64,000 nucleotides of DNA from Stenotrophomonas bentonitica (GCF_002887735.1 NZ_PKQP01000004.1:1-64000), one strand, 5' to 3'; counted from the stretch's first letter, positions 45,917 to 55,763 are shown. Made by a program: numbers and translations. Notes: generated by a model not told the origin, from the letters alone.

Positions 45917-46876
45917 ATGCAGACGATCGGTAATGTGTGGTTGTGGGGCGGCTTCGGCGCGGTGGTGATCATCGCGCTGCTGGTCGACCTCGTCTTGATG
46001 CGACACGGCGGCCCCCACAAGGTCACCTTCAAGGAGGCCCTGTGGTGGTCCATCGGCTGGGTCGCCCTGGCCCTGGCCTTCAACGGTGGCCTCTGGTATT
46101 ACCTGAACGAGACTGCCGGCCAGGTGGTGGCCAACAAGGTCGGCCTGGAGTTCCTGACCGGTTACCTGGTCGAGAAAGCCCTGGCGGTGGACAACATCTT
46201 CGTGTTCCTGATGATCATGGGCTACTTCGCAGTGCCCGAGGAACAGCGTCAGAAGGTATTGATCATCGGGATCCTGGGCGCGATCGTGCTGCGTACGATC
46301 ATGATCTTCGCCGGCAGCGTGCTGCTGACCAAGTTCCACTGGCTGCTCTACGTGTTCGGTGCATTCCTGCTCTTCACCGGTTGGAAGATGTGGTTCTCGG
46401 CCGGCAGCGAGCCGGATCTTGAGACCAACCCCGCCCTGCGCTGGATGCGCAAGCACCTGCGCCTGCTGCCCGACTATGCCGGCAACGCCATGAGCGTCAT
46501 GCGCGATGGCAAGCGCTGGTTCACGCCGCTGTTCGTGGTGCTGATCCTGATCGCGGTCACCGACGTGATCTTCGCGGTGGACAGCATCCCGGCGATCTTT
46601 GCCATCACCACCGACCCGTTCATCGTGCTGACCTCCAACGTCTTCGCGGTGCTGGGCCTGCGCGCGATGTTCTTTCTGCTGGCCGGCATGGCCGATCGCT
46701 TCCACCTGTTGCCGTACGGCCTGGCCCTGGTGCTGGCCTTCATCGGCATCAAGATGATGCTGATCGACCTCTTCAAGATCCCCACCCCGATCTCGCTGGG
46801 CGTGGTGGCGGTCATCATCGCCGCGACCGTGGTGTTGAGCCTGAAGAACCCGCCGAAAGAAGGCGGCCACGCCTGA
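45917..46876 (+). CDS. TerC-family membrane protein (Alx/YkoY-like), probable manganese exporter
   Basis: A 319-residue protein with about nine membrane segments and the TerC motifs: VEKALAVDNIFVFLMIMGYFAVP with conserved acidic and Asn residues, GAIVLRTIMIFAGS, and VTDVIFAVDSIPAIFAIT. The family includes Alx/MeeF-type manganese exporters. Its leader is a yybP-ykoY riboswitch, so Mn2+ detoxification is the likely role. The gene is followed by a long hairpin. Confidence 0.92.
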   Translation: MQTIGNVWLWGGFGAVVIIALLVDLVLMRHGGPHKVTFKEALWWSIGWVALALAFNGGLWYYLNETAGQVVANKVGLEFLTGYLVEKALAVDNIFVFLMIMGYFAVPEEQRQKVLIIGILGAIVLRTIMIFAGSVLLTKFHWLLYVFGAFLLFTGWKMWFSAGSEPDLETNPALRWMRKHLRLLPDYAGNAMSVMRDGKRWFTPLFVVLILIAVTDVIFAVDSIPAIFAITTDPFIVLTSNVFAVLGLRAMFFLLAGMADRFHLLPYGLALVLAFIGIKMMLIDLFKIPTPISLGVVAVIIAATVVLSLKNPPKEGGHA

Positions 46877-46882
46877 CCGACC

Positions 46883-46915
46883 GTGCCGCCTGCGGGATTG
46901 TCCCGCAGGCGGTAC
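46883..46915 (+). terminator. Terminator-like hairpin after terC
   Basis: GTGCCGCCTGCGGGA and TCCCGCAGGCGGTAC (one G-T pair) surround a three-base loop seven bases after the terC stop. It is very stable but followed by CTCTCTC rather than T residues, so it may act as a 3' mRNA stabiliser or a weak terminator. Confidence 0.55.
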
Positions 46916-46973
46916 CTCTCTCTCCCACGACGTTGCCCTTGTGTTCATCCGGGGCGACGCCATCCCTAAGGGT

Positions 46974-47756
46974 ATGAACGCCAACCTGCCCCAGCCCACC
47001 GGCGCGCCGCCGGTTCCGTCCCGCAACGACCGTGGTGGTGTACTGCGGGCGTTCAACCTGAGCCTGGCCTTCGTGGTGCTGCTGGTCGCGGTGTATACCG
47101 CCCAGGGCCACTTCGACTGGCGTCCGTGGGCCGTGGCCCCGCTGGACAAGGCCGGCCTGCTCGGCATTCTCGGTGCACCGCTGCTGCACGGCTCGATCCA
47201 GCATCTGGGTGCCAACGCGGCAGCCCTGCTGATCCTCGGCACCCTGGCCGGCAGCGTGTATCCCAACGCAACGCTGCGCGCGCTGCCCCTGCTGTGGCTC
47301 GGCTCGGGCCTGGGTGCCTGGTTGCTCGGCGATCTGGGCAGCCGCCATCTGGGCGCCAGTGGCATCACCCACGGCCTGATGTTCCTGGTGTTCGTGCTCG
47401 GCCTGCTGCGCCGCGACCGGCCAGCGATCGCTGCCGGGCTGATCGCCTTCCTGTTCTACGGCAGCATGCTGCTCACCATCCTGCCGCACGAGCCGGGCGT
47501 GTCCTGGCAATCGCATATGGGCGGTGCCTTCGCCGGCATCATCAGCGCGCTGCTGTTCCGCCTCTCCGACCCGATGGCGCCGCGCAAACGCTACAGCTGG
47601 GAAGATGAGGAAGAGGACGACATCGAGGCGGCGCGCGACGCCGATCTGGAGCCGCCCTCCCCGACCCGCGTGCCGGTGCTGTGGCAACCACGCGAGGGCC
47701 GCGACTTCGTGGTGCTGCCGTTCCGGCGGCGCGATGAAGGGTCATCGCTGGATTGA
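46974..47756 (+). CDS. Rhomboid-family intramembrane serine protease
   Basis: A 260-residue protein with about six membrane segments. The catalytic dyad is visible: Ser in GASGITHGL (GxSG motif) and His in WQSHMGGAFAGI; HGSIQHLGANAAAL carries the conserved His/Asn of the L1-TM2 region. A soluble acidic tail (WEDEEEDDIEAARDADLEPP) ends the protein. The ATG at 46974 (MNANLPQP) is used; a GTG at 46941 is an alternative. Substrates are unknown. Confidence 0.88.
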   Translation: MNANLPQPTGAPPVPSRNDRGGVLRAFNLSLAFVVLLVAVYTAQGHFDWRPWAVAPLDKAGLLGILGAPLLHGSIQHLGANAAALLILGTLAGSVYPNATLRALPLLWLGSGLGAWLLGDLGSRHLGASGITHGLMFLVFVLGLLRRDRPAIAAGLIAFLFYGSMLLTILPHEPGVSWQSHMGGAFAGIISALLFRLSDPMAPRKRYSWEDEEEDDIEAARDADLEPPSPTRVPVLWQPREGRDFVVLPFRRRDEGSSLD

Positions 47757-47785
47757 CCGGCGACGCCACCTGATGGCATGCCGGG

Positions 47786-47809
47786 GTAGAGCCACGCCAT
47801 GCGTGGCTG
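47786..47809. repeat. Single SMAG-like REP unit
   Basis: GTAGAGCCACGCCATGCGTGGCTG, identical over 23 bases to the unit at 44232-44254. It lies between the rhomboid and glycerophosphodiesterase genes, which converge here. Confidence 0.75.
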
Positions 47810-47848
47810 CCGTGCGCCGGACATTCCGATATCGCGCCGATCACGAGC

Positions 47849-47869
47849 GTACCGACCAACGGTCGGTAC
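47849..47869. repeat. 21-bp REP-like palindrome, second copy
   Basis: GTACCGACC-AAC-GGTCGGTAC, the same palindrome as at 30574-30594 but in the opposite orientation. It directly abuts the minus-strand stop codon of the glycerophosphodiesterase gene, just as the first copy abuts the mlaE stop. Confidence 0.7.
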
Positions 47870-48985
47870 CTACCGGCTCGCCGGTGCGCCATCCCCATCC
47901 ACCGCACGCCTGCCCAGCGCCGGGTCATCGGTGAAGAAGGCATCGATGCCGGTGGCCAGATAGGCCCGCATCTCGGCGACCGAACCTTCCGCGTTGCGGG
48001 CATTCGGCTCGCCGCTGCGGAACTCCGCGGCCTGGAAGTAGTTTTCCGGCCGGAACGTATACGGCACCACCATCAAGCCGGCCGCATGCGCATCACGCAC
48101 CAGGGAAGTCGGGGTGCCGAGCTTCCCCTGCGCGTCCAGCGGAATGACCATGCGCAGGCTTGGGCCGATGCCGTCGGCGTAGGTGGCCACGTCGCGCAGC
48201 CCGGCCGGGGTGATCAGGTCGGCATAGCGCTGGCTGCCCTTGGCCGCGAGTACATCACCGGGCTGCTGCTTGGGATCGCCGAGCAGCTGCAGCAGGCGGA
48301 TATTGCTGTCGCGGCCGAGCTTACCGCGCAGGTAACGCAGGTTGCCCACCTCGAACGACTGGATCGTCACTGGCGCCACGCGCGTGTAGGCGTTGCCCTG
48401 CAGCGCGGCGACCACCTTGTCTTCCATCGGCAGGCCGATGCGCGTGAAGTAGGTGCCGTGCTTGATCTCCGGTACCAGCCCGATGCCGCGGTTGGCGCGG
48501 CCGGCCTGCTGCACCAGGAAAGCGATGATCTCGTCCAGCGTGGCGATGCGGAACTGGCCGTCGAACGCGGTGCTGCGCAGCTGCGGCAGGCGCTCGCGGG
48601 CGTACAGGGTTTTCAGTTCGGCGAGGGTGAAGTCTTCGGTGAACCAGCCTTCGATGCGTTCGCCATCGATGGTCTTGACCGCCTTGCGGCTGGCGAACTC
48701 GGGGTGCGCGGCCACATCGGTGGTGCCGCTGATCTCGTTCTCGTGGCGCGACACCAGCACACCGTCCTTGGTCATCACCAGGTCCGGCTCGATGTAGTCG
48801 GCGCCGTCGGCGATGGCCTGCGCATAGGCGGCAAGCGTGTGCTCGGGCAGCAGCGCACTGGCGCCGCGGTGGCCGTAGACGGCGGCCTTGGCCGGCGTAG
48901 GGGAAGACGATTCAGCGCTCATGGCCACCGATGGTGCCACGGCCAGCGACACCAGCAACACACATCCCCACAACGGCTTGGACAC
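47870..48985 (-). CDS. Periplasmic glycerophosphodiester phosphodiesterase (GlpQ-like)
   Basis: A 371-residue GDPD enzyme with a signal peptide (WGCVLLVSLAVAPSVAMSA). Active-site motifs: YGHRGASALLPEHTLAAY, ADYIEPDLVMTKDGVLVSRH and PEIKHGTYF. It hydrolyses deacylated phospholipids to glycerol-3-phosphate and alcohols. It starts with GTG at 48985, preceded by AGGAA at good spacing; no in-frame ATG would keep the signal peptide. Confidence 0.9.
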   Translation of the reverse strand: MSKPLWGCVLLVSLAVAPSVAMSAESSSPTPAKAAVYGHRGASALLPEHTLAAYAQAIADGADYIEPDLVMTKDGVLVSRHENEISGTTDVAAHPEFASRKAVKTIDGERIEGWFTEDFTLAELKTLYARERLPQLRSTAFDGQFRIATLDEIIAFLVQQAGRANRGIGLVPEIKHGTYFTRIGLPMEDKVVAALQGNAYTRVAPVTIQSFEVGNLRYLRGKLGRDSNIRLLQLLGDPKQQPGDVLAAKGSQRYADLITPAGLRDVATYADGIGPSLRMVIPLDAQGKLGTPTSLVRDAHAAGLMVVPYTFRPENYFQAAEFRSGEPNARNAEGSVAEMRAYLATGIDAFFTDDPALGRRAVDGDGAPASR

Positions 48986-49056
48986 TTCAGATTCCTGTCG
49001 ATAAAGAACCGGGTCAGTCTGCTGCAGGGGTGTGACAACGCGAAGAAAGGCGCCGC

Positions 49057-50400
49057 CTACTTCCCGATGCAGAAGCTGGAGAAAATGCGCCCGAGCAGAT
49101 CATCGGCGCTCATCCGCCCGGTGATCTCGCCCAGCGCCTCATGCGCCAGGCGCAGTTCCTCGGCGGCCAGCTCCAGGTGCTCGTGGACCAGCTCCGATTC
49201 GGCGCGTTCGGCATGGCCGATGGCCTGGCTGATCGCTTCCACATGGCGGGCACGCGCGGAGAACTCGCCGTCCACGCTGTCGCCGGCACTGCCGCTGGCC
49301 AGCGCGCGCAGGCGCGCGTGCAGCTGATCCAGGCCGAGGCCGGTGGCGGCTGAGACATGCACCACGTCCGCAGCGGCGTCAGACGGAATCGCGTCCAGCA
49401 GATCGCTCTTGTTGTGGATCCACAGCTGCTGCGGCACCTCGGCGATGCTGTCGCCCACCGCGTCGCGGCCCGCCTGCGGGTCGCGCGCATCGACCACCAC
49501 GATGGCCAGGTCGGTGCGCTGCATTTCCTCGCGCGCCCGGCGCATGCCTTCGCGCTCGATGGCATCCCCGCCTTCGCGCAGGCCGGCGGTGTCGACCAGG
49601 GTCAGTTCCAGCCCATCGATACGGATGGTTTCGCGCAGGGTGTCGCGGGTGGTGCCGGCGATGTCGGTGACGATCGCCCGCTCGCTGCCGGCCAACGCGT
49701 TGAGCAGCGAGCTCTTGCCGGCGTTCGGCGGGCCCACCAGAACCGCGTGCAGACCATCGCGCAGCTTGCGCCCGCGTTCGGCATCGTCGCGCAGCCGGAT
49801 CAGTGCCTGCAGCGCGGTGACCAGACCGCTGCGCACCTGGGCGCCGCCGAGGGTATCCAGGGGTTCGTCGGCGAAATCGATCGCCGCTTCCACGTGGATC
49901 CGCAGCAGAACAAGCTGTTCTGCGACCTCGTCCACGCGGCGCGAGAACACGCCATCCAGCGAGCGGCGTGCCGCGCGCGCTGCGCGGGTATCGCTGGCGG
50001 CGATCAGGTCGGCGATCGCCTCGGCCTGGGCCAGGTCGAGCTTGCCGTTGAGGAAGGCGCGCTCGCTGAATTCACCGGGCCGCGCCTGCCGCGCGCCCAA
50101 GGCGATGCAACGCGCGACCAGCTGCTGCAGCACCACCGGGCTGCCATGTCCCTGCAGCTCCACCACTTCTTCGCCGGTGAAGCTGTTCGGGGCCGGGAAC
50201 CACAGCGCGATGCCGTCGTCGATCACCTCGCCGGCCGCATCGCGCAAGCGCGCGTAGTGCGCATGCCGTGGCTGCATCGCGCGCACGCCGATCGCCTCGG
50301 CGATGGGCCGCGCCTGCGGGCCGGACAGCCGCAGCATGCCGACGCCGCCCGCGCCGGGCGCGGTGGCGATGGCCACGATGGTGTCGGGGGCATGGGTCAT
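49057..50400 (-). CDS. mnmE: tRNA uridine-5-carboxymethylaminomethyl modification GTPase MnmE
   Basis: A 447-residue GTPase that with MnmG modifies U34 of certain tRNAs. N-terminal tetrahydrofolate-binding domain ([21 protein letters not shown]), helical domain, then an inserted G domain: G1 [10 protein letters not shown]2/G3 [12 protein letters not shown] and DTAGLREG, G4 NKSD. It ends in FCIGK, with the conserved C-terminal cysteine. Downstream of yidC on the same strand, as in most gammaproteobacteria. Confidence 0.96.
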   Translation of the reverse strand: MTHAPDTIVAIATAPGAGGVGMLRLSGPQARPIAEAIGVRAMQPRHAHYARLRDAAGEVIDDGIALWFPAPNSFTGEEVVELQGHGSPVVLQQLVARCIALGARQARPGEFSERAFLNGKLDLAQAEAIADLIAASDTRAARAARRSLDGVFSRRVDEVAEQLVLLRIHVEAAIDFADEPLDTLGGAQVRSGLVTALQALIRLRDDAERGRKLRDGLHAVLVGPPNAGKSSLLNALAGSERAIVTDIAGTTRDTLRETIRIDGLELTLVDTAGLREGGDAIEREGMRRAREEMQRTDLAIVVVDARDPQAGRDAVGDSIAEVPQQLWIHNKSDLLDAIPSDAAADVVHVSAATGLGLDQLHARLRALASGSAGDSVDGEFSARARHVEAISQAIGHAERAESELVHEHLELAAEELRLAHEALGEITGRMSADDLLGRIFSSFCIGK

Positions 50401-50477
50401 GTCGGGCTCACTGCGGCGTGCGGGGAATCAGGGGGCATTCTACGGACCGCAGGATGCGCGGGCCGCAGATGCAGGAA

Positions 50478-50495
50478 ACCCGCCTTGCGGCGGGT
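50478..50495 (-). terminator. Hairpin between yidC and mnmE
   Basis: ACCCGCC-TTGC-GGCGGGT, immediately after the yidC stop in the direction of transcription, followed on the minus strand by TTTCC. It is a weak terminator or a processing hairpin separating yidC from mnmE. Confidence 0.5.
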
Positions 50496-50507
50496 CTCCT
50501 GTGCAGC

Positions 50508-52205
50508 TTACTTCTTGGCGGTGACGACCGGCAGCGGGTCGCTGCCGTGGCGCTTGGTCATCCACCACTGCTGGAGCAGGCCCAGGCCGCCGTTGACGAC
50601 CCAGTACAGCACCAGACCGGACGGCATGAAGGCCATCATGACGCCGAACACCAGCGGCATCAGCTGCATCATCTTGGCCTGCATCGGGTCCATGCCCGGC
50701 GCCGGGGTCAGCTTCTGCGTGGCCCACATCACCGCCACGTTGATCACCGGCAGGATGAAGTACGGGTCACGTGCGGTCAGATCCTGGATCCAGCCCAGCC
50801 AGGGGGCCTGGCGCAGTTCCACCGATTCCACCAGCACCCAGTACAGCGCGAAGAAGATCGGCATCTGGATGAGGATCGGCAGACAGCCGCCCATCGGGTT
50901 GATCTTCTCTTTCTTGTACAGCTCCATCATCGCGGTCTGGAACTTCTGGCGGTCATCGCCATAGCGTTCCTTGAGCTGCGCGATGCGCGGCTGGAAGCGA
51001 CGCATCTTGGCACCGGACTTGTACTGCACGGCCGAGAGCGGATACAGCACCAGCTTCAGCAGCACCACCAGGCCGACGATGGCCCAGCCCCAGTTGTCGA
51101 CCACCTTGTGAACCTGGTTCAACACCCAGAACAGGCCCTGGCCGATGATCGCCATCAGCGAGAAGCGGCTGTAGTCGACCACGCGGTCCAGGCCCTTCAC
51201 GTCTTCCTTGGCGATCAGGTTGACCAGCTTCGGGCCGACCCACAGGCGGGCTTCGGTGCTGACCTGCTGGCCCGGGGCCACGGTGAAGGCCGGGCCGCGC
51301 GCTTCGATCTGGTCACGGCCATTGTTCTGCGCCAGCGAGTACTGCGCGGCCTGGTCGGCCTGCGGAATCCACGCGGTGAAGAAGTGGTGCTGCAGCATCG
51401 CCAGCCAGCCGCCGGTGATGGTGCGGTTGAGGTGGCCGTCGTCCAGGTAATCCTTGAACGCGCGACGCTCGTAACCGTCCTGCGGGCTGAACCAGGTCGC
51501 GCCGTTGAAGCTGAACGAGTCCGGGTTGGTCATGCTGCGCGAGAGGATGGTCGGGGTGCGGTCCAGGGTGCGGAACACGTAGCCGCTCCACGGGGCGCTG
51601 CCGCCGTTGACGACTTCATCCTTGACCGTGATCGCGTACTCGTTGCGACCCAGCGAGTAGGTGCGGCGGATGGTCACGCCGTTCGGGCCGGTCCATTCGA
51701 ACGGCACGGTGACCTCGTCCTGGCCCTTGGCCAGCACGAAGTCGTGGTTGTCGCCGACCAGCTTGAAGCCGTTGGCGGCCGGCACCGGCATGGTCTTGTC
51801 TTCACTGATCCAGCCACTGACCGCGCGGTACGGGTGGGTGGCTTCTTCGGTCAGCAGGCGGACCGGCGGGCTGCCTTCTTCCTTGGTCTGCGGGAACTGC
51901 AGCAGTTCGGCGTCCAGCACCGTGCCACCGTCCAGCACCAGACGCAGCACGTCGGTGGTGATGGTCACGCGGGCCGGGCCGGCCTCGGTCTGTGCGGCCG
52001 GCTGTGCCGCCGGCAGGGAACCGTCAGCCTGGGGCACGGGTGCACCGGGAATGCTGCCGGCAGCCGCACCCGGCACGCTGGCCTGGGTGGTCTGGGCGGC
52101 CACGGCCGGGGTCGGCGGCGCGGCTTTGTCGCGACCCCACTCCATCCACAGCAACACGGCCACCATCAGCCAGGCAAAAATCAGGAAAACGCGGGTCTGG
52201 TTCAT
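50508..52205 (-). CDS. yidC: Membrane protein insertase YidC
   Basis: A 565-residue Gram-negative YidC: N-terminal signal anchor ([20 protein letters not shown]), a large periplasmic beta-sandwich domain and five conserved C-terminal membrane segments ([61 protein letters not shown]). It inserts and folds inner-membrane proteins, alone or with Sec. The ATG at 52205 overlaps, by one base (TGATG), the stop codon that rnpA would have in its ancestral frame. Confidence 0.96.
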   Translation of the reverse strand: MNQTRVFLIFAWLMVAVLLWMEWGRDKAAPPTPAVAAQTTQASVPGAAAGSIPGAPVPQADGSLPAAQPAAQTEAGPARVTITTDVLRLVLDGGTVLDAELLQFPQTKEEGSPPVRLLTEEATHPYRAVSGWISEDKTMPVPAANGFKLVGDNHDFVLAKGQDEVTVPFEWTGPNGVTIRRTYSLGRNEYAITVKDEVVNGGSAPWSGYVFRTLDRTPTILSRSMTNPDSFSFNGATWFSPQDGYERRAFKDYLDDGHLNRTITGGWLAMLQHHFFTAWIPQADQAAQYSLAQNNGRDQIEARGPAFTVAPGQQVSTEARLWVGPKLVNLIAKEDVKGLDRVVDYSRFSLMAIIGQGLFWVLNQVHKVVDNWGWAIVGLVVLLKLVLYPLSAVQYKSGAKMRRFQPRIAQLKERYGDDRQKFQTAMMELYKKEKINPMGGCLPILIQMPIFFALYWVLVESVELRQAPWLGWIQDLTARDPYFILPVINVAVMWATQKLTPAPGMDPMQAKMMQLMPLVFGVMMAFMPSGLVLYWVVNGGLGLLQQWWMTKRHGSDPLPVVTAKK

Positions 52206-52608
52206 CAGCGTGCAGGCTCGACGGGGCCGGCACGCAATGCCGGCTCGGACTGGGAAAGGGGTACAACGCCCAGGGGCGGCGGCATTGTGCCGTCCGCGCC
52301 CGGCATGGGCAATGCGCCAAGGCGGCGCAGCGGGCAACGACGACGTAATCGCCGGCACTCATCCACGGCCGTAGGTGGCGTGTGGCATCGCGCAGCACAC
52401 GCTTTACTCGGTTGCGACCCACGGCTCGGGGATCGACTTTGCGCGACACCGCAAGACCCAACCTGGCTGGCGTATCGCTCTTCAGCCAGTGCAGGGTCAT
52501 CAGCGGATCGGACACACGGCGGGCGCCGTTGAAGACCGTTGTATATTCGGCACGCGTACGAACCCGCGCAGAGCGAGGAAATCGCTTGCGCGGGTCGGAA
52601 CTGCTCAC
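52024..52608 (-). CDS. rnpA: Ribonuclease P protein component, apparently frameshifted at its 3' end
   Basis: The N-terminal ~90 residues are a normal Rnp[31 protein letters not shown] and the RNR motif [16 protein letters not shown], ending in GDYVVVAR. From about base 52331 the frame no longer looks like RnpA and runs on, Arg/Cys/Pro-rich, 181 bp into yidC to a stop at 52024 (194 residues in total; typical length is about 110-150). In the next frame, starting at CTGCGC (52330), the translation [20 protein letters not shown] is plausible RnpA C-terminus and ends at a TGA (52207-52205) overlapping the yidC ATG. A small deletion, or a sequence error, has probably removed the last helix. The GTG at 52608 is the likeliest start; ATG 52641 is possible. 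Confidence 0.8.
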   Translation of the reverse strand: MSSSDPRKRFPRSARVRTRAEYTTVFNGARRVSDPLMTLHWLKSDTPARLGLAVSRKVDPRAVGRNRVKRVLRDATRHLRPWMSAGDYVVVARCAALAHCPCRARTAQCRRPWALYPFPSPSRHCVPAPSSLHADEPDPRFPDFCLADGGRVAVDGVGSRQSRAADPGRGRPDHPGQRAGCGCRQHSRCTRAPG

Positions 52609-52646
52609 AGTCAGGATTGCGTCTGCCGCGGAAAGCGGCATTGCAA

Positions 52647-52787
52647 TCAAGCGCTCAGGACTTTACGGCCCTTGGCGCGGCGACGCGACAGGATCTTGCG
52701 GCCGTCAGCGGTCTTCATACGGGCACGGAAGCCATGGTCGCGCTTACGCTTGAGGTTGCTGGGTTGGAAAGTGCGCTTGGTGGCCAT
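52647..52787 (-). CDS. rpmH: 50S ribosomal protein L34
   Basis: A 46-residue basic protein, [20 protein letters not shown] followed by [26 protein letters not shown]. This is a complete and typical L34. AGAGG precedes the ATG at 52787. It is the first gene of the rpmH-rnpA-yidC transcript and lies 253 bp from the divergent dnaA start. Confidence 0.97.
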   Translation of the reverse strand: MATKRTFQPSNLKRKRDHGFRARMKTADGRKILSRRRAKGRKVLSA

Positions 52788-52824
52788 GCGGGCCTCTATA
52801 TGAAGGGGACGGAAAGAACCGGAA

Positions 52825-52854
52825 ATTCTATAGACCTCATCGAGGTCCCGTCAA
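52825..52854 (-). promoter_or_regulatory. Probable rpmH promoter
   Basis: Minus strand TTGACG (52854-52849) and TATAGA/ATAGAAT (52832-52825) with a 16-17 base spacer, about 40 bp before the rpmH ATG. Near-consensus sequence and position support it as the rpmH-rnpA promoter. Confidence 0.6.
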
Positions 52855-52905
52855 GTGTCTGTCACTACGGGAATTCACCGGGCTGTGCAATAGCTGTGGA
52901 TCGTT

Positions 52906-52915
52906 TTGTGAATAA
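52906..52915. promoter_or_regulatory. DnaA box in the rpmH-dnaA intergenic region
   Basis: TTGTGAATAA, the reverse complement of the DnaA-box consensus TTATNCACA(A), lies 126 bp before the dnaA ATG. A weaker TGTGGATCG is ten bases upstream. Such boxes commonly mediate DnaA autoregulation. The rest of the 253-bp gap shows only the rpmH promoter. Confidence 0.6.
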
Positions 52916-53040
52916 CTTTGGGACAACCATTCCCGGCCCCCCTCGTCGGTGGTAGTCTGCGCCATCCATTCTTCCCCCCTTCCGGCCTGCGGTGCGGCGC
53001 TTTTGTTCGCCTATCCGCTAGCCCCAGACGATTATTGCCG

Positions 53041-54375
53041 ATGGATGCCTGGTCTCGTTCCCTCGAACGCCTCGAAGCAGAGTTTCCGCCCGAGGATGTT
53101 CACACCTGGTTGAAGCCGCTGCAGGCAGATCTGCGCGCGGACAGCCTGGTGCTTTATGCGCCGAACGCCTTCATCGTCGACCAGGTGCGCGAGCTGTATC
53201 TGCCGCGCATCAAGGAACTGCTGGCGCACTTCGCCGGTTTCGGCGACGTTTTTCTTGAAATCGGCTCGCGTCCGCGCCCGGTGGAGGCGCAGATCGCGCC
53301 GATTCCGGGCCTGTCCGCACCGGCGGCACCGGCCGAGCCCCTGGTGCCGTTCGCCGGCAACATGGATTCGCACTACACCTTCGCCAACTTCGTGGAGGGC
53401 CGCAGCAACCAGCTGGGCCTGGCCGCGGCGTTCCAGGCGGCGCAGAAGCCGGGCGACCGGGCCCACAACCCGTTGCTGCTGTACGGCGGAACCGGCCTGG
53501 GCAAGACCCACCTGATGTTCGCGGCAGGCAATGCGATGCGTCAGGCCAACCCGGCGGCCAAGGTGCTGTACCTGCGTTCGGAACAGTTCTTCAGCGCGAT
53601 GATCCGTGCGCTGCAGGAAAAAACCATGGACCAGTTCAAGCGCCAGTTCCAGCAGGTGGACGCGCTGCTGATCGATGACATCCAGTTCTTCGCCGGCAAG
53701 GACCGTACCCAGGAAGAGTTCTTCCATACGTTCAACGCCCTGTTCGACGGCAAGCAGCAGATCATCCTGACCTGCGACCGGTACCCGCGCGAAGTCGAAG
53801 GCCTGGAAGCACGGCTGAAGTCGCGACTGGCCTGGGGCCTGTCGGTGGCGATCGAGCCGCCGGACTTCGAGACGCGTGCAGCGATCGTGCTGGCCAAGGC
53901 CCGCGAGCGTGGCACCGATATCCCCGACGATGTGGCGTTTCTGATTGCCAAGAAGATGCGCTCCAATGTCCGCGACCTCGAAGGTGCGTTGAATACCCTG
54001 GCCGCACGCGCCAATTTCACCGGCCGTGCGATCACCACTGATTTCGCCCAGGAAACCCTGCGCGACCTGCTTCGCGCCCAGCAGCAGGCGATCAGCATTC
54101 CCAACATCCAGAAAACCGTGGCCGACTACTACGGGCTGCAGATCAAGGATCTGCTCTCCAAGCGTCGGACCCGCTCGCTGGCCCGTCCCCGTCAGGTCGC
54201 CATGGCCCTGACCAAGGAACTGACCGAGCACAGCCTGCCGGAAATCGGCGACGCCTTTGCCGGCCGGGACCACACCACGGTGCTGCATGCCTGCCGGCAG
54301 ATCCGGACGTTGATGGAAGCCGACGGCAAGTTGCGGGAAGACTGGGACAAGCTGATCCGGAAGTTGAGCGAATGA
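53041..54375 (+). CDS. dnaA: Chromosomal replication initiator protein DnaA
   Basis: A 444-residue AAA+ initiator. Domain I ([20 protein letters not shown]), short domain II, AAA+ domain III with Walker [15 protein letters not shown] and Walker [21 protein letters not shown], and domain IV with the DNA-binding signature [15 protein letters not shown]. It binds the DnaA boxes in the adjoining oriC region and melts the AT-rich unwinding element. The ATG at 53041 gives the family-standard N-terminus. Confidence 0.97.
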   Translation: MDAWSRSLERLEAEFPPEDVHTWLKPLQADLRADSLVLYAPNAFIVDQVRELYLPRIKELLAHFAGFGDVFLEIGSRPRPVEAQIAPIPGLSAPAAPAEPLVPFAGNMDSHYTFANFVEGRSNQLGLAAAFQAAQKPGDRAHNPLLLYGGTGLGKTHLMFAAGNAMRQANPAAKVLYLRSEQFFSAMIRALQEKTMDQFKRQFQQVDALLIDDIQFFAGKDRTQEEFFHTFNALFDGKQQIILTCDRYPREVEGLEARLKSRLAWGLSVAIEPPDFETRAAIVLAKARERGTDIPDDVAFLIAKKMRSNVRDLEGALNTLAARANFTGRAITTDFAQETLRDLLRAQQQAISIPNIQKTVADYYGLQIKDLLSKRRTRSLARPRQVAMALTKELTEHSLPEIGDAFAGRDHTTVLHACRQIRTLMEADGKLREDWDKLIRKLSE

Positions 54376-54651
54376 TGCATGTACGCCGCTAAGGCGTCAT
54401 CGCATAAAACGGTGCAGAATCCGGTAGTAAGCGAGGTATAGGTTGTGGATAAAAAAGCCGCTCGATTCGGCGGTAAAGTTATCCACACCTTTCCCCACCC
54501 CTTGGGGGCTAGTAATGCAGAGGGTTTCGAGATCAAAAAACCTTTTGTTTACAAAGGCTTAGTCGTGTTTTCCCGCGATTCTGGCCCTACCAGCACCACC
54601 AAGCTTTTGATTTATTCCACATTTTTTTAAAGCATAGGGGCACGGAACCAC
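54376..54651. other. oriC: oriC, module A (dnaA-dnaN intergenic region)
   Basis: A 276-bp non-coding, AT-richer segment. DnaA boxes: TTGTGGATAA (54443-54452) and TTATCCACA (54479-54487), flanking a hairpin GCCG...CGGC. Then AT-rich stretches (54532-54560) and a right end TCTGGCCCTACC (54580-54591), GATTTATTCCACA and a T7 run ending AAAGCATAG (54629-54637) next to dnaN. The stretch 54444-54637 is matched collinearly by an inverted copy at 56405-56212. In related Xanthomonadaceae the dnaA-dnaN gap is the expected origin. Confidence 0.85.
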
Positions 54652-55752
54652 ATGCGTTTCACACTGCAGCGCGAAGCCTTTCTCAAGCCGTTGGCACAAG
54701 TCGTCAACGTGGTCGAACGCCGCCAGACCCTGCCGGTTCTGGCTAATTTCCTGGTTCAGGTCCAGAACGGACAGCTGTCGCTGACCGGCACGGACCTGGA
54801 AGTGGAAATGGTGTCGCGGATCGCGGTGGAAGATGCCCAGGACGGCGAGACCACCATCCCCGCCCGCAAGCTGTTCGAGATCATCCGTGCCCTGCCCGAC
54901 GGCAGCCGGATCACCGTCTCGCAGACCGGTGACAAGATCACCGTGCAGGCCGGGCGCAGCCGCTTCACCCTGGCAACGTTGCCGGCCAACGACTTCCCGT
55001 CTGTCGACGAAGTCGAAGCCACCGAGCGCGTGGCCATCGGCGAAGCGACCCTGAAGGAGCTGATCGAACGCACCGCGTTCGCGATGGCCCAGCAGGACGT
55101 GCGCTACTACCTCAACGGCCTGTTGTTCGACCTGCGTGGCGATGCCCTGCGTACCGTGGCGACCGATGGTCACCGCCTGGCGCTGTGCGAAACCGAGCTG
55201 GAAAAGGCCAGCGGTGCCAAGCGGCAGATCATCGTGCCACGCAAGGGCGTGACCGAGCTGCAGCGCCTGCTGGAAAGCGGTGATCGCGAGATCGAGCTGG
55301 AAGTCGGCCGCAGCCACGTGCGCGTCAAGCGCGACGATGTGACCTTCACCTCAAAGCTGATCGACGGTCGCTTCCCGGATTACGAGGCTGTCATCCCGAT
55401 CGGTGCTGATCGCGAAGTGAAGGTCGATCGCGAAGCCCTGCGTGCCTCGCTGCAGCGTGCTGCGATTCTGTCCAACGAGAAGTACCGCGGTATCCGCGTG
55501 GAAGTCTCGCCGGGCAACCTGAAAATCAGCGCGCACAACCCGGAGCAGGAAGAAGCCCAGGAAGAGATCGAGGCAGATACCACGGTCAGCGACCTGGCCA
55601 TCGGCTTCAACGTGAACTACCTGCTGGACGCCCTGTCGGCACTGCGCGACGAGCACGTCGTGATCCAGCTGCGTGATTCGAACTCCTCTGCCCTGGTCCG
55701 CGAGGCCAGCAGTGAGAAGTCGCGTCATGTGGTGATGCCGCTGCGTCTCTGA
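54652..55752 (+). CDS. dnaN: DNA polymerase III beta sliding clamp
   Basis: A 366-residue clamp with the usual three repeated domains (MRFTLQREAFLKPLAQVVNV; VRYYLNGLLFDLRGDALRTVATDGHRLAL; YLLDALSALRDEHVVIQL) and the C-terminal VVMPLRL that forms part of the ligand groove. It forms a dimeric ring that tethers polymerase. It is flanked by two inverted origin modules and followed by a terminator. Confidence 0.97.
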   Translation: MRFTLQREAFLKPLAQVVNVVERRQTLPVLANFLVQVQNGQLSLTGTDLEVEMVSRIAVEDAQDGETTIPARKLFEIIRALPDGSRITVSQTGDKITVQAGRSRFTLATLPANDFPSVDEVEATERVAIGEATLKELIERTAFAMAQQDVRYYLNGLLFDLRGDALRTVATDGHRLALCETELEKASGAKRQIIVPRKGVTELQRLLESGDREIELEVGRSHVRVKRDDVTFTSKLIDGRFPDYEAVIPIGADREVKVDREALRASLQRAAILSNEKYRGIRVEVSPGNLKISAHNPEQEEAQEEIEADTTVSDLAIGFNVNYLLDALSALRDEHVVIQLRDSNSSALVREASSEKSRHVVMPLRL

Positions 55753-55763
55753 CATGGCGCGCT

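Noticed and set aside
49887..49902. parS-like GCTTCCACGTGGATCC inside mnmE
   Set aside because: Both arms depart from the consensus (GCTT and ATCC); it is probably codon-driven.
52024..52204. The C-terminal extension of RnpA overlapping yidC as a genuine new domain
   Set aside because: The extension is simply the +1-shifted reading of yidC sequence, and the alternative frame restores an RnpA-like end with a stop that couples to yidC.
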